DNA from: Nakamurella sp. PAMC28650
GTDB lineage: Bacteria > Actinomycetota > Actinomycetes > Mycobacteriales > Nakamurellaceae
Assembly (NCBI RefSeq): GCF_014303395.1
Contig: NZ_CP060298.1
Coordinates: 4,359,001-4,423,000, forward strand
Length of the DNA stretch: 64,000 nt
Reading direction: 5' to 3'
Position numbers and translations under genes: made by a program. Shown piece after piece: positions 46,595 through 54,853 of this stretch. The notes below the pieces were generated by a model. That model did no database searches, was not told the origin of the DNA, and saw only the letters and a program-made list of their open reading frames with translations. Every line of letters begins with the position of its first letter. Positions within the stretch are counted from its first letter, which is position 1.

Positions 46595-47328
46595 AGCACG
46601 GCCGAGCCGGCCCCGGAGGAACCGCCGGTGAGCAGGTAGAACAGGGTGCCCAGGGTTTCCCGCTGCACGTAGCGGCCCTCCACCCCGGGGTCCAGCGCCG
46701 GGCCGGTGGTGACCGACGAGACCCGGACGGACAGACCGAGATCGGCTGCGATCAGCCGGGAACGCTCGGCATGCCAGGGATCGGTGACCAGCGTGACCGA
46801 GCGCCAACCGTGCTGCGCCAGCAGGACCTCGGCGGCCCGCAGCGACACCAGCGTGTCGTTCCCGGTGCCGACCGCCAGCAGCGCCGCCGGGGGCAACCCC
46901 GCTGCCAGCAGGTAGTCACGCCCGGCCGCACCTTCGGTCACCCGGTCACCGGGCTGCCCACCGCCGATCGTCAGGACGTGGGCGGCGACCCCGTCGCGGT
47001 AGAGCTGCCGGGCATGGTCCAACCGGGCGGCGTAGACCGCGGACGGGCGGCCGTCGTACTGGGCGGCCCCGAGCACGACGATGGCGTCCGAGACCTGGCG
47101 CTGATCCTGGTGCCCGACCTGGATGATCCGGACGGCGATCCCCCCGGTCACGAGGGCGGCGACCAGCAGGGTACCGGCAAGGTATCGCCCGAGGACGCGG
47201 AGCACTCGCACGTCAGGCCCTCGTCTCCACGCCCGGTCAGCACCGGAGACCACCGGCGCGAGCCACCACCGATGCGGCCGCGATCGCGGCGCATCGTGCC
47301 GATCAGGGTTGCCGGCCGTGTCGATCAT
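46591..47328 (-). CDS. YdcF/SanA-family (DUF218) membrane protein
   Basis: 245 residues. One membrane helix (about 46-66: YLAGTLLVAALVTGGIAVRI) is followed by the DUF218 fold: SDAIVVLGAAQYDGRPSAVYAARLD, VLTIGGGQPGDRVTEG, NTLVSLRAAEVLL-like NDTLVSLRAAEVL and VTLVTDPWHAERS. Related proteins act in envelope integrity; the exact reaction is unknown. Coupled to dgt by GTGA. Confidence 0.85.
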   Translation of the reverse strand: MIDTAGNPDRHDAPRSRPHRWWLAPVVSGADRAWRRGPDVRVLRVLGRYLAGTLLVAALVTGGIAVRIIQVGHQDQRQVSDAIVVLGAAQYDGRPSAVYAARLDHARQLYRDGVAAHVLTIGGGQPGDRVTEGAAGRDYLLAAGLPPAALLAVGTGNDTLVSLRAAEVLLAQHGWRSVTLVTDPWHAERSRLIAADLGLSVRVSSVTTGPALDPGVEGRYVQRETLGTLFYLLTGGSSGAGSAVL

Positions 47329-47374
47329 GCCAGTCGCAGCAGGTGCCCGGGCTACCGTCGCGCCGCCGTCCGAT

Positions 47375-47980
47375 TCAGAGCCACCCTCGATCGGTGGCGA
47401 CCCTGGCCGCCTCGGCCCTGGTCGTGGTGCCGGTCTTGCCGATCACCGACGAGAGGTGGTTGCGCACCGTTCCCTCGGAAAGGTAGAGGCTGGCAGCGAT
47501 CTCGGCGACCGTGCCACCGGAGAGGGCGGTACTGAGCACGTCGCGCTCGCGTCCGGTGAGCGGCGACTCCCCTACGCTCAGCGTCTCGGCGGCCAGGCCT
47601 GGATCGACCACGCGGAGGCCGGCCAGCACCCGGCGGATGGCGTCGATCAGTTGTTCCGGTGGGGCGTCCTTGACCAGGAAGCCCTGCGCGCCGGCCTCCA
47701 TCGCCCTCCGCAGGTATCCGGGGCGACCGAAGGTGGTGAGGATGATGACCCTGCAGGTCGGTAGCTGGCTGTGCAGCGACGCGGCGGCCGCCAGTCCGTC
47801 GAGCCCGGGCATCTGGACGTCCAGCAGCGCGACGTCCGGTCGGGTCAGCAGCGCCTGCGGTACGACCTGGTCCCCCGATCCGACCTGCGCCACCACGTCG
47901 AAATCGGGCTCCAGCCCGAGCAGGGCGGCGAACGCCCCACGGATCATCGCCTGGTCGTCCGCGATCAGGATCCGGGTCAC
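47375..47980 (-). CDS. NarL/LuxR-family response regulator
   Basis: 201 residues from GTG 47980. Receiver domain with Asp9/Asp10 pocket, phospho-acceptor Asp54 in ALLDVQMPGLDG, Thr in IILTTFGRPGY and Lys in FLVKDAPPEQL. LuxR-type HTH near residues 140-195 (LTGRERDVLSTALSGGTVAEIAASLYLSEGTVRNHL). Coupled to the kinase gene (GTGA). Probably controls the adjacent ABC exporter. Confidence 0.93.
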   Translation of the reverse strand: MTRILIADDQAMIRGAFAALLGLEPDFDVVAQVGSGDQVVPQALLTRPDVALLDVQMPGLDGLAAAASLHSQLPTCRVIILTTFGRPGYLRRAMEAGAQGFLVKDAPPEQLIDAIRRVLAGLRVVDPGLAAETLSVGESPLTGRERDVLSTALSGGTVAEIAASLYLSEGTVRNHLSSVIGKTGTTTRAEAARVATDRGWL

Positions 47981-49167
47981 CGGAGGGTGTCGTGGGCGCC
48001 CACCGGCACCGCCGGTACTGCCGGTGCCTCGCGCGCTTCGGGCACGCGCGACTCGGCTGCTTCGGGGACCACCGCCAGGGTGGCGCGGACGAAGAACCCG
48101 CCGCCGGGCATGCTTCCGACGTCCAGGACGCCGCCGGCTTCCCGGACACGCTGGCACAGTCCGCTCAGGCCCGATCCGCCGATGACCGGGTCCGACAGGT
48201 CGACTCCCATGCCGTCGTCACGGATCTCGACCCAGTCGGCGCCGAGGGTGATCGCGCACGACCGGGCCCCGGAGTGTCGGACCACGTTGGTCACCGCTTC
48301 ACGGACCACGTACCCGAACAGTTCACGCGCGCCCGGTGCCACCTCCTCGACGGCCAGCGGCACGTGAGGCGTGATGCCCGCCGCCCGCAGGACCATCGCG
48401 GCGACGGCGATCTCCGCACCGACCGACACCTCCCGATACCCGGAGGCCGTGGCCCGCACGTCGGCCAACGCCTCCCGGGCCAGTCGCTCCACCTCTGCGA
48501 TCTCCTGCACTGCGCCGTCGGCCCGCCGTTCGACCAGACGGCGGGCGAGGCCGGCCTTGACCGCGATGGCCGTCAGCGAGTGCCCCAGGATGTCGTGCAG
48601 GTCGCGACCGATGCGTTCGCGCTCGGCGACCACGGCGGCGTCGGCCAGTTCCTGCCGCGTTTGACGCAGCTCCCTGGTCAGTTTGAGATTCCCCATGAAG
48701 GCGCACATCCAGAGGCTCAGCCCGATCAGCGTCCCGGCGAACTCCAACGGGGCGCTGTGGTGGTCGATCCTGGACAGCAGCAGCATCCCGACGGCGAGAG
48801 TACCGACCACGATCGTCGTGTTGCGCATGGAAAGCATTGCGCCGGCGGAGATCCCGATGAACATCCAGAAACCGACCAGATCCGATCCGGCCACCGGCCA
48901 GGCCAGTGAGCTCAGCGCCAGCAGGCCCACCAGCAGGCCCAGCTGCTTCTTGATCGGCCACAGCATCGCTGCCGGGGTGACGAACAGATAGCTCGCCCCG
49001 GTGAGCACCACGACCACGAGGCCGAGCATCTGCCACAGCGTGCTGTGATGGCTCCGGAGGATGTCCGATGCCGAGAACAGCAGGAAGACCATCCCGATGC
49101 TGGCACCGGGAATCCAGTGGCGGCGCATCTGCTGCGCCGTGGGCGCCTTGCTCCCGGGATCGGCCAC
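47977..49167 (-). CDS. NarL-type sensor histidine kinase
   Basis: 396 residues from GTG 49167 (ATG 49227 is possible). Four to six membrane helices in residues 18-160, then a HisKA_3 dimerisation domain with phospho-His191 in ERIGRDLHDILGHSLTAIAVK, then HATPase_c with N-box VVREAVTNVVRHSGA and G-boxes IRDDGMGVD and GGSGLSGL. The long membrane domain with short loops suggests sensing in the membrane, as in DesK or antibiotic sensors. Forms a pair with the downstream regulator and lies behind the exporter genes. Confidence 0.92.
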   Translation of the reverse strand: MADPGSKAPTAQQMRRHWIPGASIGMVFLLFSASDILRSHHSTLWQMLGLVVVVLTGASYLFVTPAAMLWPIKKQLGLLVGLLALSSLAWPVAGSDLVGFWMFIGISAGAMLSMRNTTIVVGTLAVGMLLLSRIDHHSAPLEFAGTLIGLSLWMCAFMGNLKLTRELRQTRQELADAAVVAERERIGRDLHDILGHSLTAIAVKAGLARRLVERRADGAVQEIAEVERLAREALADVRATASGYREVSVGAEIAVAAMVLRAAGITPHVPLAVEEVAPGARELFGYVVREAVTNVVRHSGARSCAITLGADWVEIRDDGMGVDLSDPVIGGSGLSGLCQRVREAGGVLDVGSMPGGGFFVRATLAVVPEAAESRVPEAREAPAVPAVPVGAHDTLR

Positions 49168-49259
49168 CCCGACATTATCCCCTCTACCGGTCCCCGACGA
49201 CCGGTCGGGGCGTCCCTGGGTCCACATCAACGGGTCCAGCGTCAACGGCTCGGCCTCCC

Positions 49260-50003
49260 TCAGGCCTTGCGTCCGCTGCGGCGGTAGGCCAACGCACCGA
49301 ACAGGCCGAGGCCGACGGTCCACGCGGCCAGCACCAGCACGCCGGTCCCCGGGATCCCCTGCCGGCCCAGGACCGAGTGACCGACCTCGCCGACCCAGTA
49401 GGACGGCAGCACCTTTGCCACCCCCCGCAGGAAGGGCGACAGCTGATCCACCGGGAACCACAGGCCGCCCAGGATCGACATGCCCATATAGACCAGGACC
49501 GTCAGCGGCTGGACGGCGTCGACACCGGCGACGAACCCGATCACCAGACCGGCGACGGCGAAAGGGATCAGCGCGATCCAGACGCCCAGCCCGGCCCCGA
49601 GCCAGAGCCCGATCGGCATCCGGACGTGCCCGACCAGCAGGCCGGCCAGGAACACCAGGATGACGGCGGGCAGGGCCACCAGCAGGGCCACCGCCGACTT
49701 GCTCGAGATGTAGGAACGCGGCGAGAGCGCCGACAACCGCAGTTGCCGGTTCCAGCCGGTCTGCCGTTCGACGGCAACCCTGGCACCGGCGTTGATCGCG
49801 GCGCCCAGGCCCCCGTAGGCGGCCATCGAGACCATCAGGTACGCCGACACGCTGATGCCGGACAGCCCTTCCTGCTGATTGCCGTAGAGGCCGTTGAACA
49901 ACAGGTACATCACCAGCGGCAGCGCGAGCGTGAAGATCATGAAGCGGGTGTTGCGGAAGGTCGATCGCGCCGAGATCAGCGTGTAGGTCATCGTCATGCT
50001 CAT
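49260..50003 (-). CDS. ABC-2 type permease
   Basis: 247 residues with six predicted helices, typical for ABC-2 exporters: RNTRFMIFTLALPLVMYLLFN near the N terminus, ERQTGWNRQLRLSALSPRSYISSK cytoplasmic loop, and GMSILGGLWFPVDQLSP before the last helices. Start ATG overlaps the ATPase stop. With the ATPase it forms an exporter of a drug, lipid or peptide; the neighbouring two-component system likely regulates it. Confidence 0.9.
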   Translation of the reverse strand: MSMTMTYTLISARSTFRNTRFMIFTLALPLVMYLLFNGLYGNQQEGLSGISVSAYLMVSMAAYGGLGAAINAGARVAVERQTGWNRQLRLSALSPRSYISSKSAVALLVALPAVILVFLAGLLVGHVRMPIGLWLGAGLGVWIALIPFAVAGLVIGFVAGVDAVQPLTVLVYMGMSILGGLWFPVDQLSPFLRGVAKVLPSYWVGEVGHSVLGRQGIPGTGVLVLAAWTVGLGLFGALAYRRSGRKA

Positions 50004-50979
50004 GCTCGGGCCCTTTCGTCGTCGGACCGGCCGGACGCATGGCCCGCCCCGGTGAGTTCCAGGAACGCGTCCTCCAGATTGCCGGCGCTGATCTCGATGT
50101 CGTGCGCATCGGCGAACCGGGCGAGCAGGGCCCTGAGGGCCAGATCGGAGTCCCTGCAGTGCAGGAGATATCGGGGTCCCTGACGTTCGACGGTGCTCAC
50201 CCCGGCCAGGGCGGAAATGTCGCCCGGATCCGCGTCGATCACCGTGGAGATGGTGCGGCCGCTCACGGTGGCCTTGATCTGCGCACCCGTGCCGTCCGCG
50301 ACGATCCGGCCCTGCGCCAGCACCACCACCCGGTCGGCGAAGTCGTCCGCCTCCTCCAGGTAGTGGGTGGCGAACAGGACGGTCCGCCCGCTCCGGGTGA
50401 ATTCGCGCATCGACGCCCAGAATGCCCTGCGGACCTCGACGTCCATCGCTGCGGTCGGTTCGTCCAGGACCAGCAGATCGGGGTCCGGCACCAACGCCAG
50501 GGCGTACCGGACCCGTTGCGACTGCCCCCCGGACAACTTGGTGGTCTGACTGCCGGCGATGTCGGTGATCTCGGCTCGGCTCATCGCCTCCGCAACCGAC
50601 AGGGGATGACGGTGCAGCGCCGCGAAGGTGGTGATGAGTTCCTTCACGGTGACGTCGGGCAGCAACGCCCCTGACTGCAACATCGCGCCGACCCGGCCGG
50701 CACGGACGGCCGACACCGGATCGACGCCGAACAAGGAGGCCGCACCGGCGTCGGGCTCGGTCAGCCCTAGCAGGATGTCGATGGTGGTGGACTTCCCGGC
50801 GCCGTTGGGACCGAGGAAGGCCACCACCTCGCCGGGAGCTATCGTCAGGTCGACCCCACGAACGGCCTGAACCTTGCCGAAACTCTTGTGCAGCCGGTCA
50901 GTCGGACGGCGGCCCCGTCAAGGGCCGACGTCGCGATCCCCCCTGACGAGGTCTCTGGAATTCGAGTTTTCGATGTCAT
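50000..50979 (-). CDS. ABC transporter ATPase with a 5' frameshift
   Basis: Walker A FLGPNGAGKST, Q-loop MLQSGALLPDVTV, signature KLSGGQSQRVRYALAL, Walker B LLVLDEPTAAMD and H-loop ATHYLEEAD are all intact from 50827 down. Upstream, the expected N terminus (LHKSFGKVQAVRGVDLTIAPGE) is in the same frame but has no start codon. The preceding codons MTSKTRIPETSSGG and DGAAVRLTG are in another frame starting ATG 50979. One missing base near 50891 joins them. It is either a recent mutation or a sequence error. Partner permease follows directly. Confidence 0.85.
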
Positions 50980-51105
50980 GGTTCCGACTCTGCCCCGGTG
51001 GGGTGCCACTGCCATCTGTCGTGAGTCACCGTCGCCCCATGACATCTGTCATGCGTCGGGGTTCGGTGGTCGGCCCGGTGCGGATCATTCGATTGCTACC
51101 TTCGG

Positions 51106-52731
51106 ATGATGAGAGCGAAGTGGGTCAGGTCCACGGCCTGTGCGGTGACGGCCGTACTGCTGGCCGCCTGCTCGGTCTCGGTGGCCGGGCAGGGCGCGGT
51201 CGGTGCCGGCGGGTCGAGCACCTCGAGGGGAACCGCTGGTAGTGCAGGGGGTGCGGGCGCGACGGGTGCTCCGGTGACCGGCACGTCGGGCAACGTCATC
51301 ACCGTCCCCTCGTCCGGGGCGCCGGCCTCGCCCAGCGGTGCGGGGCCGATCGGGTCCTCGCTCCCCGCCCCCGACGGAGCCGTCGGGTCGGTCGGGATCG
51401 GCGACCCCTACTACCCGAGATCGGGCAACGGCGGGTACGAGGTGGACCACTACGACATCAGCCTGTCCTACGACCCGGTGGTGAACGATCTCCACGCCGT
51501 GACGACGGTGACCGGGAAGGTGACCGAGGCGAGCCGGCTTGGCCGATTCGATCTGGATCTGCAGTCGGGCATGAACGTTTCTGCCGTGACGGTGAACGGG
51601 ACCGCGGCAGCCTTCGAGCACCAGCAGGCCGAGTTGGTGATCAACCCGGCCAGGGGCCTGCCGCCCGGTACTGCTCTGACCGTGGTCGTCACCTACAGCG
51701 GCCGGCCGTCCGTCGTTCCCGGCGGAGCGGCCAACCTGGGCGACGGCGGTTGGTACCGAACGCCTTCCGGCGGGGCGATCGCCATCGGTGAGCCGTTCTC
51801 CGGCTCCGCCTGGTACCCGGTGAACGAGCACCCTTCGGACACCGCGACCTACCGGATCACCGCGACCGTGCCCCAGAAGTGGTCCGTCGTCGCCAACGGC
51901 ATTGCTGCGACTGCGGGCCTGCCGCCGGTCCCCACGGGCCGGAAAGCGTTCAGGTGGACCCAGTCCCAGCCGATCACCAGCTACGAAGTGACGATCTACA
52001 TCGACACGTTCACGACGGTGACCGACCGGACCGCGGACGGCAGACCCATCGTTTCGGCGTTCGCCCCGGGGACCGACGTCGCGAAGTACAAGAACCTCGC
52101 CACTGACACCCGCCGGATCGTGCAGGTGCTGAGCAATCACTTCGGGCCCTACCCGTTCGCCGCCGCCGGCGGGATCTACACCGGGCTGCCATTGCGGTTC
52201 GCGCTGGAGACCGCGACCCGGCCGGTCTACGCGAACTGGGTCGACACCGACACGATCGTCCACGAGATGACCCACCAGTGGTTCGGTGACGACGTGGTGA
52301 TCAGGCGATGGTCGGACATCTGCCTGAACGAGTGCTTCGCCTCCTACGGCCCGTGGCTCTGGCACCAGGACGTCGACGGAACCAACCTGGACGCGCAGTG
52401 GGTGGCGCTGATGGACGGCGAAGCCGCCGGGCCCGACTTCTGGACTTCACCGCTGGTCGACATGGGCGCGGGCAAGGAGTTCACCAGCGTGTACTCGCGC
52501 GGACCACTGGCCCTGCACGCCCTGCGAAAGCAGATCGGCGAGAAGGACTTTGCCGCACTGCTGAAGGGTTGGCCGGCCACCTTCGGCGGAAAGGTCGCCG
52601 GCTACCAGGATCTGGTGGCCTACGTCGACAAGATCTCCGGGCAGCACCTGACCGCATTCATGGACGCCTGGTTCCGCGGCACCGTCCGTCCACCGGCGAG
52701 GTTCCTGCACCCCGGCGGCCTGGGGGGCTGA
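51106..52731 (+). CDS. M1-family metallopeptidase lipoprotein
   Basis: 541 residues. Signal peptide with lipobox LLAAC at about 18-22, a low-complexity Gly/Ser/Ala linker (to about residue 90), an N-terminal beta domain (VDHYDISLSYDPVVNDL), then the catalytic domain. The zinc site is HEMTHQW (His386, Glu387, His390) with Glu409 in LNECFASYG. The usual GAMEN exopeptidase motif is not seen; FALETATRPVY stands in its place, as in a known actinobacterial subgroup. It likely trims peptides outside the membrane. Divergent from the ABC genes. Confidence 0.9.
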   Translation: MMRAKWVRSTACAVTAVLLAACSVSVAGQGAVGAGGSSTSRGTAGSAGGAGATGAPVTGTSGNVITVPSSGAPASPSGAGPIGSSLPAPDGAVGSVGIGDPYYPRSGNGGYEVDHYDISLSYDPVVNDLHAVTTVTGKVTEASRLGRFDLDLQSGMNVSAVTVNGTAAAFEHQQAELVINPARGLPPGTALTVVVTYSGRPSVVPGGAANLGDGGWYRTPSGGAIAIGEPFSGSAWYPVNEHPSDTATYRITATVPQKWSVVANGIAATAGLPPVPTGRKAFRWTQSQPITSYEVTIYIDTFTTVTDRTADGRPIVSAFAPGTDVAKYKNLATDTRRIVQVLSNHFGPYPFAAAGGIYTGLPLRFALETATRPVYANWVDTDTIVHEMTHQWFGDDVVIRRWSDICLNECFASYGPWLWHQDVDGTNLDAQWVALMDGEAAGPDFWTSPLVDMGAGKEFTSVYSRGPLALHALRKQIGEKDFAALLKGWPATFGGKVAGYQDLVAYVDKISGQHLTAFMDAWFRGTVRPPARFLHPGGLGG

Positions 52732-52799
52732 TCCGGCCGCGCTGATCAACTACGCCCGCGCTGATGAACTCGTCGACTCCTGTCCCACGGGTCACATTC

Positions 52800-52913
52800 G
52801 GGGCAAGTTGATCAGCGCGGGGCAAGTTGATCAGCGCGGGGCAAGTTGATCAGCGCGGGGCAAGTTGATCAGCGCGGGGCAAGTTGATCAGCGCGGGGCA
52901 AGTTGATCAGCGC
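52800..52913. repeat. Six tandem 19-bp units between convergent genes
   Basis: The unit GGGGCAAGTTGATCAGCGC repeats six times without mismatch. Two imperfect inverted copies lie at 52738-52772 (CCGCGCTGATCAAC and CCGCGCTGATGAAC), so the transcript can fold. TGATCA in the unit is itself a palindrome. It sits between the M1 gene and glyS stops, where transcription terminates from both sides. Confidence 0.93.
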
Positions 52914-52915
52914 GG

Positions 52916-54307
52916 TCAGGCGCCCAGGAGCCGGGCGGCGAGGTAGCCCTGGACCTGGTCCAGCGCCACTCGTTCCTGCGTCATGGAGTCGCGCTCGCGG
53001 ATCGTCACGGCCTGGTCCTGGGCCGTGTCGAAATCCACCGTGATGCAGAACGGCGTGCCGATCTCGTCCTGACGCCGGTAGCGGCGCCCGATCTGGCCGG
53101 CGTCGTCGAACTCGACGTTCCAGCTCTTGCGCAGCTGGGCCGCGAGATCCCGCGCCACCGGCGAGAGGTCGGCGTTGCGGGACAGCGGGAGCACTGCCGC
53201 CTTGACCGGGGCCAGCCGCGGATCCAGCTTGAGCACCACGCGCTTGTCGATGCCACCCTTGGTGTTCGGCGCCTCGTCCTCGGTGTAGGCCTCGAGCAGG
53301 AACGCCATCATCGGCCGTCCCACCCCGGCGGCCGGCTCGATGACGTATGGCGTCCATCGTTCGCCCGACTCCTGGTCGAAGAAGGACAGTTCGGTACCGG
53401 AGTGCTCCGAATGGGTCTTCAGGTCGAAGTCGGTCCGGTTGGCGATGCCCTCCAACTCGCCCCATTCGCTGCCCTGGAAGTGGAACCGGTACTCGATGTC
53501 GACGGTCCGCTTCGAGTAGTGCGACAACTTCTCCTTCGGGTGGTCGAAATGACGGAGGTTGTCCCGATCGATCCCGAGATCGACGTACCAGTCGGTGCGC
53601 TGGTCGATCCAGTACTGATGCCATTCCTCGTCGGTGCCGGGCTTGACGAAGAACTCCATCTCCATCTGCTCGAACTCGCGCGTCCGGAAGATGAAGTTGC
53701 CCGGAGTGATCTCGTTGCGGAACGACTTGCCGATCTGCCCGATGCCGAACGGCGGCTTCTTGCGGGCCGACCCTGCGACGTTGTTGTAGTTGACGAAGAT
53801 GCCCTGGGCGGTCTCCGGACGCAGGTAGTGCAGCCCCGACTCGTCCTCGACCGGGCCGAGGTAGGTCTTGAGCAGGCCGCTGAACTCCTTCGGCTCCGTC
53901 CACTGCCCGCGGGTGCCGCAGTTCGCGCAGACGATGTCGGCCATGCCGTTCTCCGGCGGCCGCCCCTTCTTCTCCTGGAACTCCTCGAGCAGATGGTCCT
54001 GCCGATAACGCTTGTGGCAGTTGGTGCATTCGGTCAGCGGATCGGAGAAGGTCGCCACGTGCCCGGACGCCACCCACACCTGACGCGGCAGGATCACCGA
54101 CGAATCGAGGCCGACTACGTCCTCGCGGGACCGGACCATGAAGTTCCACCACTGCCGCTTGATGTTGTCCTTCAGCTCCACACCCAGCGGGCCGTAGTCC
54201 CAGGCGGATTTGGTGCCGCCGTAGATCTCCCCCGAGGCGAAGACGAATCCCCGGCGCTTGGCCAGCGAAACGATGGCGTCGATCTTGGCGTCGTTCTTGG
54301 CTGCCAC
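52916..54307 (-). CDS. glyS: Glycyl-tRNA synthetase (alpha2 type)
   Basis: 463 residues from GTG 54307, chosen for AGGAG eight bases upstream; an in-frame ATG at 54361 lacks such a site. Class II motifs: [22 protein letters not shown] (N-terminal), [15 protein letters not shown] (motif 2 vicinity), [30 protein letters not shown] (motif 2) and [20 protein letters not shown] (motif 3). CTNCHKRY and CANCGT are the zinc ligands. A C-terminal anticodon-binding domain follows. It charges tRNA-Gly. Confidence 0.96.
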   Translation of the reverse strand: MAAKNDAKIDAIVSLAKRRGFVFASGEIYGGTKSAWDYGPLGVELKDNIKRQWWNFMVRSREDVVGLDSSVILPRQVWVASGHVATFSDPLTECTNCHKRYRQDHLLEEFQEKKGRPPENGMADIVCANCGTRGQWTEPKEFSGLLKTYLGPVEDESGLHYLRPETAQGIFVNYNNVAGSARKKPPFGIGQIGKSFRNEITPGNFIFRTREFEQMEMEFFVKPGTDEEWHQYWIDQRTDWYVDLGIDRDNLRHFDHPKEKLSHYSKRTVDIEYRFHFQGSEWGELEGIANRTDFDLKTHSEHSGTELSFFDQESGERWTPYVIEPAAGVGRPMMAFLLEAYTEDEAPNTKGGIDKRVVLKLDPRLAPVKAAVLPLSRNADLSPVARDLAAQLRKSWNVEFDDAGQIGRRYRRQDEIGTPFCITVDFDTAQDQAVTIRERDSMTQERVALDQVQGYLAARLLGA

Positions 54308-54457
54308 AGCTGCACTCCTGTTGATCGGCCCGGCCTCGTTCCGTCGCCGGCGACCGAGCATGGTCCGCGACGGTGGCTCCCGGCGCGGTCTGGTGGTGCG
54401 TTGTCATTCCGAGCCTATCGACCGCCCGCCACCCGTTTGACCACTCCGGCCGGCCGG

Positions 54458-54814
54458 TCAGCGACCCGGCTCTGGCACCGTCGGTTCCCAGACGACGACC
54501 TCCCCGTCGATGGCGGAGTAGAGCACCTCGTCGACCTCGGTGTGATCGAGTTCGGCGGTGGACAGCCATGGGATGACGATCATCCGCATCGGCCAGGGCG
54601 AGATCGACCGCCGGTAAGCGACGGCGGACTCGAACTCGGCCACCAGCACGAACTTGTCGGCCGCATCGGTGGAGCGCGCGAACAGGAGCCGATCGCATTC
54701 CGGCGACGCCGCCAGCATGGCGAGCGGTTCGACCGCATCGGCCGGGATGGCAGCGGGTTGGTTCACACCGGCCGGTGAGGCCGGCACGCGGAAATGGGCC
54801 ACCAGCACGAACAT
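54458..54814 (-). CDS. ABM-like (antibiotic-biosynthesis-monooxygenase fold) protein
   Basis: 118 residues. MFVLVAHFRVPASPAGVNQ followed by PADAVEPLAMLAASPECDRLLFARSTDAADKFVLVAEFESAVAYRRSI has the beta-alpha-beta layout of dimeric ABM proteins. No metal or heme ligands evident. Sits between glyS and sbcC on the same strand, but spacing of 150 bp to glyS suggests its own promoter. Confidence 0.7.
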   Translation of the reverse strand: MFVLVAHFRVPASPAGVNQPAAIPADAVEPLAMLAASPECDRLLFARSTDAADKFVLVAEFESAVAYRRSISPWPMRMIVIPWLSTAELDHTEVDEVLYSAIDGEVVVWEPTVPEPGR

Positions 54815-54853
54815 GAAGCTCCCTGCTACCGAATCCGGACGAGAAGCCGCAAT

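Noticed and set aside
47977-50109. A 710-codon frame as the histidine kinase
   Set aside because: Its first half overlaps the ABC genes out of frame and has no domain; membrane helices begin only after about 49170.
52800-52913. CRISPR array
   Set aside because: Units are contiguous 19-mers with no spacers and there are no cas genes nearby.
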